Shown here piece after piece: positions 1 through 7,300 of a DNA stretch of 63,302 bases; position 1 is the stretch's first letter; each line of letters opens with the position of its first letter. The stretch is from Oculatella sp. LEGE 06141 (lineage in GTDB: Bacteria; Cyanobacteriota; Cyanobacteriia; Elainellales; Elainellaceae): positions 1 to 63,302 of the forward strand of contig NZ_JADEWO010000039.1 of assembly GCF_015207605.1 (NCBI RefSeq), written 5' to 3'. Position numbers and translations under genes: made by a program. Below the pieces are notes generated by a model that worked only from the letters and a program-made list of their open reading frames with translations, was not told where the DNA came from and searched no databases.

Positions 1-214
1 TCAAGGAACCAGCGACTGGCTCACGGATGCCGTCAATGTCCACTGGAGGAGCGGCGATGAAGGCGATGATGAAGCAGGTGGTGGCGGTGAGCAGGGTGGG
101 GATCATCAGAACGCCGAACCAGCCTACATACAGGCGGTTATCGGTGCTGGTGACCCACTCGCAAAACCGATCCCACAGGTTGGCGCTTTCGCGCTGTTGA
201 ATCGTTGTTGTCAT
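1..214 (-). CDS. psbA: Photosystem II D1 protein, N-terminal part (cut by window edge)
   Basis: The first 71 codons read on the minus strand from ATG at 214 begin [20 protein letters not shown] and continue through the first membrane segment ([20 protein letters not shown]) to the lumenal stretch [13 protein letters not shown]. This is the highly conserved start of D1, the photosystem II reaction-centre core protein that binds P680, pheophytin, QB and the manganese cluster in the thylakoid membrane. The remaining roughly 290 residues lie beyond the left edge, so the D1:1 or D1:2 isoform cannot be told, because the diagnostic residue near 130 is not visible. It is transcribed away from the window and follows the HIT gene on the same strand with about 150 bp between them. 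Confidence 0.97.
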   Translation of the reverse strand, partial: MTTTIQQRESANLWDRFCEWVTSTDNRLYVGWFGVLMIPTLLTATTCFIIAFIAAPPVDIDGIREPVAGSL

Positions 215-277
215 GAGTGCTTTTTGTTGAACGAGAAATGTATGATGGGACAGGCCAATCTGGCTGTCTTACTAAGT

Positions 278-306
278 ATATTAAGGGATATGTTGAATTT
301 TGTAAA
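278..306 (-). promoter_or_regulatory. Possible sigma70-type psbA promoter
   Basis: On the minus strand TTTACA (306-301) is followed after 17 bp by TAATAT (283-278), about 64 bp upstream of the psbA start codon. The spacing is ideal and the -35 is good, but the -10 matches the consensus at only four positions, and a better -10 (TATACT) lies at a poor 20-bp spacing. This is a pattern match only. Confidence 0.35.
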
Positions 307-363
307 GGCCATCGTTTAAACTCTTTACGCAGTTCAGCAACCCAACATTGCCCGCTCGACCGT

Positions 364-714
364 TTAACCGGGCGGCCACGACATTTGACGGCCACCTAAA
401 ATATGCAGGTGCAGATGGTAGACCGTTTGCCCACCATCAGAGCCAGTGTTGATGACGACGCGATAGCCATTGGTAAGGCCAGCTTGCTCTGCAACTCGCT
501 TAGCGGTTAACAACAGATGCCCCATAAGAGCATGGTCTTGGGATTCTGCATCGGAGAGTTTTGCGATCGGCTGTTTGGGAATGACCAGAATGTGAACTGG
601 CGCTTGAGGATGAATATCTTTGAAGGCGATCGCCAAATCATCCTCATACACAATGTCGGCAGGAATTTCGCGACGAATGATTTTGCTGAAAAGCGTGTCT
701 GAAGTCTCGCTCAT
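364..714 (-). CDS. hinT: HIT family nucleotide hydrolase (HinT-like)
   Basis: This 116-residue protein has the length of bacterial HinT proteins. It starts with [20 protein letters not shown], contains the family stretch around [13 protein letters not shown], and ends near the histidine triad [12 protein letters not shown], in which the middle histidine is the nucleophile. Family members hydrolyse nucleoside phosphoramidates such as AMP-lysine in the cytoplasm; the physiological substrate in cyanobacteria is not established. The ATG at 714 directly precedes the conserved N-terminus. It lies upstream of psbA on the same strand, but the 149-bp gap with a candidate promoter suggests separate transcription. 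Confidence 0.93.
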   Translation of the reverse strand: MSETSDTLFSKIIRREIPADIVYEDDLAIAFKDIHPQAPVHILVIPKQPIAKLSDAESQDHALMGHLLLTAKRVAEQAGLTNGYRVVINTGSDGGQTVYHLHLHILGGRQMSWPPG

Positions 715-980
715 GAAAAATCTCAGATCGGAACTGCTGAAATTTTAAGGGAATGCGGCGATCTGAAGGTGATTTGCACAAAACGATGGAGGAACGTCTC
801 ACGATTAGCACCGCGTCTACCAATACTGTCCGGAGTGACTGGCTTATCCTGGATTCAGAGAGGCAGAGGTAGAGCCGTTGCAAATAGACGGTCTGAGGCA
901 ACTCTGTCGATCTGCAAAAACGGGCTTGATGTCAATTATTGATGCCTTGATGATCTTCCTCAGAACTATACGGTTTAGTT

Positions 981-1397
981 ATGGCGCACCATCAACAGTT
1001 TATTGAAGTAAAAACCAACGGCAAATCGCTACACAAAATTACGGATAAAGTCAGGTCTGTGGTTGCTGAATCGGGAATACAGACCGGATTGTGCAGTTTG
1101 TTTTTGCGTCACACCTCAGCGAGTCTCATCATTCAGGAGAACGCCGACCCAGACGTGTTGAAAGACCTGGCGAATTTTATGGCGAAGTTGGTGCCAGAAG
1201 GTAACCACTATATTCACAGCACCGAAGGGCCAGACGATATGCCCGCCCACATCCGAACCGTGTTAACCCACACATCAGAACAGATTCCGATCGCGAACGG
1301 CAGGCTTGTTTTAGGCACCTGGCAAGGCATTTATGTTTGGGAACACCGCCAGCGTAGCCACCTGCGCGAGCTAGTGGTTCATGTCTCTGGAGAATAA
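981..1397 (+). CDS. yjbQ: YjbQ/UPF0047 family protein
   Basis: This 138-residue protein carries the UPF0047 signature: LFLRHTSASLIIQENADP in the middle, then HSTEGPDDMPAHIRTVLT, and a C-terminal GTWQGIYVWEHR. The conserved histidines and acidic residues line the putative active site of this trimeric family. E. coli YjbQ has weak thiamine phosphate synthase activity in vitro, so some databases name it a secondary thiamine-phosphate synthase; its true role is uncertain. It appears monocistronic, with a bidirectional terminator just after the stop. Confidence 0.9.
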   Translation: MAHHQQFIEVKTNGKSLHKITDKVRSVVAESGIQTGLCSLFLRHTSASLIIQENADPDVLKDLANFMAKLVPEGNHYIHSTEGPDDMPAHIRTVLTHTSEQIPIANGRLVLGTWQGIYVWEHRQRSHLRELVVHVSGE

Positions 1398-1409
1398 ATA
1401 ATGAATAGA

Positions 1410-1442
1410 AAAAGACCCTGGCTCCAAGAACCAGGGTCTTTT
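1410..1442. terminator. Bidirectional intrinsic terminator
   Basis: A perfect 12-bp stem (1410-1421 with 1431-1442, core AAGACCCTGG/CCAGGGTCTT) encloses a 9-nt loop. A T-run follows on the minus strand and a TCTTTT end lies on the plus strand. It sits between the convergent yjbQ and the small membrane protein gene, so it probably serves both. Confidence 0.85.
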
Positions 1443-1527
1443 CATGAAAGCGTTAGCGTCATACAGGAGGAATACATAGGATGGACAGCTACCTCAGAAG
1501 TGGCTATCCTCAAACGTTTGAGATGTT

Positions 1528-1770
1528 TTAGATATAGGTACCAAAGTAAATCAGGGAGCCAACGGCACCAGCAACAGCGATCGCGGCTAGCAGGTTGGTG
1601 AAGAAGCGCCCCAGTTCTGTATTGCCGCCTAGCGCGGTGTAGTCATGGCTGGCGGTAAAAAACATAGCCCAAGCCTGGGTCTGATTGAGTTGCTGAAACT
1701 GATTGAAGTCTGGGCGAAATACAGTGGGTTCGGCCAGGTAGCGACCATCAAACATAGAATCAGTTTTCAT
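1528..1770 (-). CDS. Small single-span membrane protein, possibly photosystem-associated
   Basis: This 80-residue protein has a polar N-terminal half (MKTDSMFDGRYLAEPTVFRP) and one C-terminal membrane span, roughly residues 53-78 (FFTNLLAAIAVAGAVGSLIYFG). The start is well supported: GGAGAAG lies 5 bp before the ATG at 1770. The gene ends toward a strong terminator. I do not recognise it with certainty. The size and one C-terminal helix recall small cyanobacterial photosystem accessory proteins such as Psb35 (Ssl2148 family), but it lacks the ExxNxR motif of high-light-inducible proteins. Function is left open. Confidence 0.72.
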   Translation of the reverse strand: MKTDSMFDGRYLAEPTVFRPDFNQFQQLNQTQAWAMFFTASHDYTALGGNTELGRFFTNLLAAIAVAGAVGSLIYFGTYI

Positions 1771-1968
1771 ATTTCTTCTCCGACATCAACGATGCGTTTA
1801 ATCTTTATGTAAATCAATGTAACACAAGATTAAGATATTTAACAATGAGTTGACTAAAATTTCTACTGTGCTATTCCTGCCTTGATGAAAGGCTGGTTAC
1901 GTCCTGAATCCAGTACTGGCTTCTAAAATTTCTGGATATCCTGAATCAAAACAGCTTGACTCAGCCCT

Positions 1969-3093
1969 ATGCAGCCCTCGATTACGACCGTTCCACTACT
2001 ACAGCTTGCTTCTGGCGATCGCCTATCGCTGCAAACCTATCGCTTTGTCGGTGCAGAACCGGGCAAAAAAGCTTATCTGCAAGCTAATCTGCACGGAGCA
2101 GAACTGGCTGGAAACGCGGTGTTACATCAACTGATGGCATGGTTGATGTCGCTAGAGGAAACGGCACTAAGGGGCGAAATTTGGCTGGTTCCTGTGTGCA
2201 ACCCGCTGGGGGTAAACCAACGGGCAACTCACTTCGCCAGCGGACGGTTTAACCCATACGACGGTAAAGATTGGAACCGTATTTTTTGGGACTACGAAAC
2301 GGAAAGCGAGGACATTTTGGCGTTTGCCCAATCTCAGCTCAATCTAGACACGATGAGCATTCAGCAGAACTACCGTCAGCGGATTCAAACTCGGTTTGCT
2401 GCCCTTGCAGAACAGCTCAACACCTCGGCTGGTGTGCCGTTTGGCGATCGCTACCGTTATCAGCTCCAGTCGTTTTGTTTAGATGCTGACTATATCATTG
2501 ACCTGCATACCTCTTCCGACCAGGGATTGACCTATTTGTATTACTTTCGCGGACGGGAGGATAGCGCTGCCTTGTTCTCGCTTCCGGCAGGTATTTTGCT
2601 CGATCAATACGATGGTGATGCGTTTGACGAAGCGTTTATTAAACCCTGGTTAGCGTTGGAAGACTGTTTTGCCTCCCTGGGTCGATCGCTGCAATTTGAT
2701 ATAGAAGCCTGGACGCTAGAACTGGGTAGTGCAATGCAGCTTGATCCAGAATCGGTGGCATCTGGGTTGCAGGGCGTTAAGCAATACCTGGCACACAAGG
2801 GATTGTTGGCTTCAGATCAGGGTTCGGCTCCCATGCCTGCCCAAACCATGCGGTTGGTGTCTAGAAGCCAGGTGAAGCGATACTATTCGCCTGTGGGAGG
2901 CATGATTCAAGCGAGAGTTCCGCTTGGCACACAGGTCACCGCAGGGCAACGCATCTATCAGGTACTTCAGTTTAATAAGGACGGCACGTTACCTATTGTT
3001 GTAGAGGTTTATGCTGAAACAGAAGGATTAGTATTTGATGTTGCCATCAACCAGGCGGTGAACGAAGGAGAATATGTGTTGGGGATTATGTAA
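1969..3093 (+). CDS. Succinylglutamate desuccinylase/aspartoacylase family zinc hydrolase
   Basis: This 374-residue protein is related to AstE and aspartoacylase in the M14-like metallocarboxypeptidase fold. The zinc ligand motif is seen in QANLHGAELAGNAVLHQL (HxxE, about residues 40-58), a further DLHTS is near residue 180, and a C-terminal ELGSA region probably supplies the catalytic glutamate. The last 80 residues form a beta-barrel-like domain (PVGGMIQARVPLGTQVTAGQ) resembling a lipoyl or swivelling fold, typical of the larger members. These enzymes cleave N-acyl amino acids or related amides; the substrate here cannot be read from sequence. Era follows 44 bp downstream on the same strand, so the two may be cotranscribed. 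Confidence 0.87.
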   Translation: MQPSITTVPLLQLASGDRLSLQTYRFVGAEPGKKAYLQANLHGAELAGNAVLHQLMAWLMSLEETALRGEIWLVPVCNPLGVNQRATHFASGRFNPYDGKDWNRIFWDYETESEDILAFAQSQLNLDTMSIQQNYRQRIQTRFAALAEQLNTSAGVPFGDRYRYQLQSFCLDADYIIDLHTSSDQGLTYLYYFRGREDSAALFSLPAGILLDQYDGDAFDEAFIKPWLALEDCFASLGRSLQFDIEAWTLELGSAMQLDPESVASGLQGVKQYLAHKGLLASDQGSAPMPAQTMRLVSRSQVKRYYSPVGGMIQARVPLGTQVTAGQRIYQVLQFNKDGTLPIVVEVYAETEGLVFDVAINQAVNEGEYVLGIM

Positions 3094-3137
3094 CGGGTTG
3101 CAGTGAATGAAGATAACTACTGTGGTGGTCTACTGTT

Positions 3138-4151
3138 ATGCACGATAGCGATAGGCAAGAGAGCGATCGCGCCCACGTAAACAGCGCTCAGGCCGCTGCA
3201 TTGCCAGACATACCGGGGTTCGATGAAGCGGCCAGTGGAATGATTCCAACGGCTCCAGAGGGGTATAAATCTGGGTTTATTGGCATTTTGGGTCGCCCAA
3301 ACGTTGGTAAATCAACCCTGATGAATCAGTTAGTAGGGCAAAAAATTGCGATCACTTCTCCGGTAGCGCAAACCACCCGCAACCGCCTGCGCGGCATTTT
3401 AACGACTCCGGAGGCGCAGTGTATTTTTGTTGATACTCCCGGCATTCACAAACCGCATCATCAGTTAGGAAAAGTGCTGGTTAAAAATGCCCGGATGGCG
3501 ATCGATTCAGTGGATATTGTGCTGTTTGTTGTGGATGGAAGCGGAGTTGCTGGGGGAGGCGATCGCTACGTAGCCGAATTGCTAAGCCAGACGCAAACTC
3601 CAGTGCTGTTGGGAATTAACAAATCGGATCAGCAGGCCGAAGATGCAGAGGCCATCGACCAAACCTATACCGAACTGGCCAGTGTTCAAGGGTGGACAGT
3701 AACCAAATTCTCGGCGTTGACGGGCGACGGTTTAGACAGGCTTCAATCCCTGCTAGTTGAACGGCTAGAACCGGGGCCATATTACTATCCTCCTGATCTG
3801 GTCACCGATCAGCCCGAACGATTCATTATGGGAGAGCTGATTCGGGAGCAAATTTTGCTGCTGACGCGAGAAGAGGTGCCGCATTCAGTGGCGATCGCAA
3901 TTGAACGTGTGGATGAAGAACCGGAGATTACTCGTATTTTGGCAACCATTCACGTCGAGCGTCCCTCTCAAAAAGGCATTGTTCTGGGCAAAGGCGGCAG
4001 TATGCTGAAGGCGATCGGTACCGCTGCTCGCCTCCAGATTCAAAAGCTGGTGATGGGCAAAGTGTATTTGGAACTGTTCGTGAGGGTGCAGCCCAAATGG
4101 CGACAGTCGCGTACTCGACTGGCTGAATTTGGATATCAGGTCGAGGACTGA
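3138..4151 (+). CDS. era: GTPase Era, 16S rRNA maturation and 30S assembly factor
   Basis: This 337-residue protein has the full Era architecture. The G1 P-loop GRPNVGKSTLMNQL is near residue 52, G2 is in SPVAQTTRNRLRG, G3 is DTPGIHKPHHQLG, and G4 is NKSD. A C-terminal KH RNA-binding domain contains GIVLGKGGSMLKAIG. Era binds the 3' end of 16S rRNA and couples GTP hydrolysis to small-subunit maturation. The N-terminus is about 40 residues longer than E. coli Era, as is common in cyanobacteria; a later start is possible, but the ATG at 3138 is the only one before the G domain apart from Met-41. Confidence 0.96.
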   Translation: MHDSDRQESDRAHVNSAQAAALPDIPGFDEAASGMIPTAPEGYKSGFIGILGRPNVGKSTLMNQLVGQKIAITSPVAQTTRNRLRGILTTPEAQCIFVDTPGIHKPHHQLGKVLVKNARMAIDSVDIVLFVVDGSGVAGGGDRYVAELLSQTQTPVLLGINKSDQQAEDAEAIDQTYTELASVQGWTVTKFSALTGDGLDRLQSLLVERLEPGPYYYPPDLVTDQPERFIMGELIREQILLLTREEVPHSVAIAIERVDEEPEITRILATIHVERPSQKGIVLGKGGSMLKAIGTAARLQIQKLVMGKVYLELFVRVQPKWRQSRTRLAEFGYQVED

Positions 4152-4347
4152 GGGCGGTCAACGGCATCGTCCAGTCTCAGGCGACCGTTAGTAAACATAA
4201 TATTAACTTACGTGTAATCTCAACTTTTCCTTGTGATTCTTGATACTAGGACGGGAACGATGGGGGAATGTCGATTGATGAGCCGTACCTGCCGCGATCG
4301 CACATTCAATCAGTGTTGCCTGCCTGACGCTTGGATACGCTGGGATT

Positions 4348-7062
4348 ATGACTTTCAACCCTCCATCAAGACCGAGTCTGCGTTCCTTGAGTTCCTTTGA
4401 TTCCTCACAGTTAGCCCATCCCCTTGATCTCAATCTGGGTCAAACTACGGACACCCTCTCTTCATCAACCGTTCACACTTGTGAGTGCCAACCCCATGCT
4501 TCCGACCACTCAGCTTCAATCTATTTGACGTTAGACGCTGACCAGGTTGTGGTAGCGGTTAACCCCAATGGTGCGGCTTGCCTGGGCTACACACCCGATA
4601 CAATCGTGGGTCAATCGGTTTTCAACCTGTTCAGTTCAGCCGACCAGCCTAAACTCAAATCGTTTGTACAGCATTCGCTAGACGCTACCGAAATCCGTCA
4701 GGATGTGCTGCATCTAATTGGTCGAGGCGATCGCCTGTTAGCTGTTCGTGCAACGCTTCAAGCCTGGTATGGTCAAGGTACTCAACGGTTGCTGGCCTGT
4801 CATGGGTTACCGCCTCAGTCGCCGTTGTTACAGCTCAAAACCTGGCAGAAGGCTATTTCAGCTATTTTCCCGGTTAGTATTTTTGTTGCCGATGCAAACG
4901 GACAGTGTATCGACACGAGCGGCCACTACCGCGAAATGACAGGCATGACAATTACAGAAGTACGTGGGAACGGTTGGGAAGCCGCAATTCACCCAGACGA
5001 TCGCCAGCGTGTTTGTGCCGAATGGTTGCAAGCCGTGCAAACAGAAGGTGCCTTTCATACAGAACACCGACTGAATCCCGACCGGGCGGCTGTTGTTTGG
5101 GTACTGGCACAAGCCATTGCCGAACGCGATAGCGATGGCAATGTAGTGGGCTATGTGGGGACGCTAACAGACATTACTGAGCGCAAATTGGCGGAAGAAA
5201 CGCTGCGACAGCAGGCCGACCGGGAGAAGTTGCTGCGGGCGATCGGCCAGCATGTGCGCCAATCCCTTGATCTTAAGCAAACGCTCTACACCACCGTTAC
5301 TGAAATTCAGCAAATCCTGGAAGCCGATCGCGTTCTCATCTATCGCCTGCACGCCAACGGCAGCGGCAGCGTCATGATGGAAGCCGTTGCTCCGGGGTGC
5401 AAAGCAATTCGGGGGCAGTTGCTACCAGAAGCAATACTTCCGCCAAACTACTACCAGCTATACCTGGAAGGACGGGTGAGAACCGTTTCAGATGTTGAGC
5501 AAGATTCAATGTCTGACTGTTTGGTGGAGTTACTCAAGCAGCTTGAGGTGAAGTCTAAAATAGTGGTTCCGATTCGGCAAAACGATCGGCTTTGGGGACT
5601 GCTGATTGCACACCAGTGCCAATCGAGCCGACACTGGCAACCCGCCGAAATTGACCTGCTCGAAGAAATCGCCTCTCAGGTCGAATTTGCGATCCAGCAG
5701 TCGGAGTTGTATCAGCAGGTGCAACGCCTCAACGCCGACCTGGAACGGCAAATCAATTTACGAACGGCTCAGTTGCGGCTTGCCTTTGATTTTGAAGCCA
5801 CGCTTAAGCGCATTACCGATAAAGTTCGTGACAGTTTAGAGGAAGACCAGATTTTACAGGCGGCAGTGCAAGAACTGGCGCAAGTCATTGGGGTCAATTG
5901 CTGTAATGCTGCTTTGTATGATTTGGAGCAGGGTACCTCTACCATTCGCTACGAACACACTATCTCTGTTTCGTCGTCGCATGGACGGGTCGCTCAACTG
6001 GCAGCCTATGGCGAAATTTACGATCAGTTGTTTCGTGGGCAGTCATTTCAGTTTTGCTCACTGGTACCCCACCCTACCCGTGGCCATGTGGCCATGCTCA
6101 GCAGCCCAATTTTCGACGACCAGGGCGTGATTGGCGACCTGTGGTTAATCAACCACAAATACTATGCCTTCAATGAGCAGGATATTCGGTTAGTCGAGCA
6201 AGTTGCGAATCAATGTGCGATCGCCATTCGCCAAGCTCGGCTCTATCAGGCGGCGCAGGCGCAGGTGCAAGAGCTAGAAAAACTGCATCGTCTCAAGGAT
6301 GATTTTCTCAGCACCGTGTCTCACGAACTGCGAACTCCCATGTCTAGCATCAAAATGGCGACGCAAATGCTGGAACTCATTTTGTTTCGCAACCAGGAAA
6401 GCAAGGAATTAGCCACCCTGCCATCCAGTTCCGTGGCCGCTTTAACCGTCCCCCACTCGCTATCGGTCACAACAGCAACCTTACAAAAAGCTTCGCGCTA
6501 CTTTCAAATTTTGCGAACGGAATGCCAGCGTGAAATTAGTTTAATTAACGATTTACTCGACCTGTCGCGTCTGGATGCTGGAACCGAACCCTTGGTATTG
6601 ACGGCGGTTAGTGTGCCTCAATGGATCGATCGACTGGTGGAACCGTTTATGGAACGAATGCACCAACAGCAACAGCATTTACAGATAGAGCTTCCGTCTG
6701 ATTTGCCGCTGTTGACGACCGACCGCGCTGATTTAGATCGCATCACCACAGAGTTGCTGAATAATGCCTGTAAATATACTCCGGCAAACGAAACCATAAC
6801 GGTATCAGCCAGGATACAGGGCGATCGCTTCCAGTTGCAATTTTCTAATTCGGGGGTAGAAGTGCCGCCCGCTGAGCAATCTCGCATCTTTGACAAGTTT
6901 TACCGCATTCCAAACCGCGATCCCTGGCAACATGGCGGAACAGGGTTAGGTTTAGCGCTGGTCAAGAAGCTGGCAGAGCATCTGGGGGGACGCATTCAGG
7001 TGTGCAGCACCACTCAACAAACCAGCTTCATTCTGGAACTGCCGTTTGTTCCAACTTCCTGA
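4348..7062 (+). CDS. PAS-PAS-GAF-GAF sensor histidine kinase
   Basis: This 904-residue protein appears soluble, with no obvious membrane span. In order I see a PAS domain (about 55-150, with VVVAVNPNGAACLGYTP), a second PAS with PAC tail (about 165-285, ending GTLTDITERKLAEETL), a first GAF domain (about 295-455, containing LEADRVLIYRL), a second GAF domain (about 490-645), then HisKA with SHELRTP (phosphoacceptor His659) and a HATPase_c with NNACKYTP and GGTGLGLALVKKLAE. The first GAF resembles those of cyanobacterial phytochrome-like proteins, but I see no typical chromophore-binding Cys-His pair, so a non-bilin ligand is more likely. There is no receiver domain, so its partner must be another protein, possibly the hybrid kinase downstream. 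Confidence 0.92.
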   Translation: MTFNPPSRPSLRSLSSFDSSQLAHPLDLNLGQTTDTLSSSTVHTCECQPHASDHSASIYLTLDADQVVVAVNPNGAACLGYTPDTIVGQSVFNLFSSADQPKLKSFVQHSLDATEIRQDVLHLIGRGDRLLAVRATLQAWYGQGTQRLLACHGLPPQSPLLQLKTWQKAISAIFPVSIFVADANGQCIDTSGHYREMTGMTITEVRGNGWEAAIHPDDRQRVCAEWLQAVQTEGAFHTEHRLNPDRAAVVWVLAQAIAERDSDGNVVGYVGTLTDITERKLAEETLRQQADREKLLRAIGQHVRQSLDLKQTLYTTVTEIQQILEADRVLIYRLHANGSGSVMMEAVAPGCKAIRGQLLPEAILPPNYYQLYLEGRVRTVSDVEQDSMSDCLVELLKQLEVKSKIVVPIRQNDRLWGLLIAHQCQSSRHWQPAEIDLLEEIASQVEFAIQQSELYQQVQRLNADLERQINLRTAQLRLAFDFEATLKRITDKVRDSLEEDQILQAAVQELAQVIGVNCCNAALYDLEQGTSTIRYEHTISVSSSHGRVAQLAAYGEIYDQLFRGQSFQFCSLVPHPTRGHVAMLSSPIFDDQGVIGDLWLINHKYYAFNEQDIRLVEQVANQCAIAIRQARLYQAAQAQVQELEKLHRLKDDFLSTVSHELRTPMSSIKMATQMLELILFRNQESKELATLPSSSVAALTVPHSLSVTTATLQKASRYFQILRTECQREISLINDLLDLSRLDAGTEPLVLTAVSVPQWIDRLVEPFMERMHQQQQHLQIELPSDLPLLTTDRADLDRITTELLNNACKYTPANETITVSARIQGDRFQLQFSNSGVEVPPAEQSRIFDKFYRIPNRDPWQHGGTGLGLALVKKLAEHLGGRIQVCSTTQQTSFILELPFVPTS

Positions 7063-7088
7063 AGCCAGACCAACTTCCTGAAGCCAGA
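7051..7088 (+). repeat. 19-bp perfect tandem duplication over a stop codon
   Basis: The unit CCAACTTCCTGAAGCCAGA occurs twice head-to-tail (7051-7069 and 7070-7088). The first copy contains the last codons and TGA of the upstream kinase. The second copy is noncoding and retains an out-of-use copy of the same stop. Confidence 0.95.
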
Positions 7089-7300
7089 TATGTGATTTCA
7101 TAGCACCTGCAATCTGGACGTTATTTGAACGTTGCGGTTAACGCATTTCTGTACCGTTAGATGGATTATGTAACGCAATATTGCTATCTATCTCACAGGG
7201 TAGTAGTCTGGGTCGTTTGAATAGTGATAGCTGCAAGTAAGGACGTACACTGAGTCCCACTGTCCAACCATACGGATTCACCTAATCCTCTATTCGCGGC

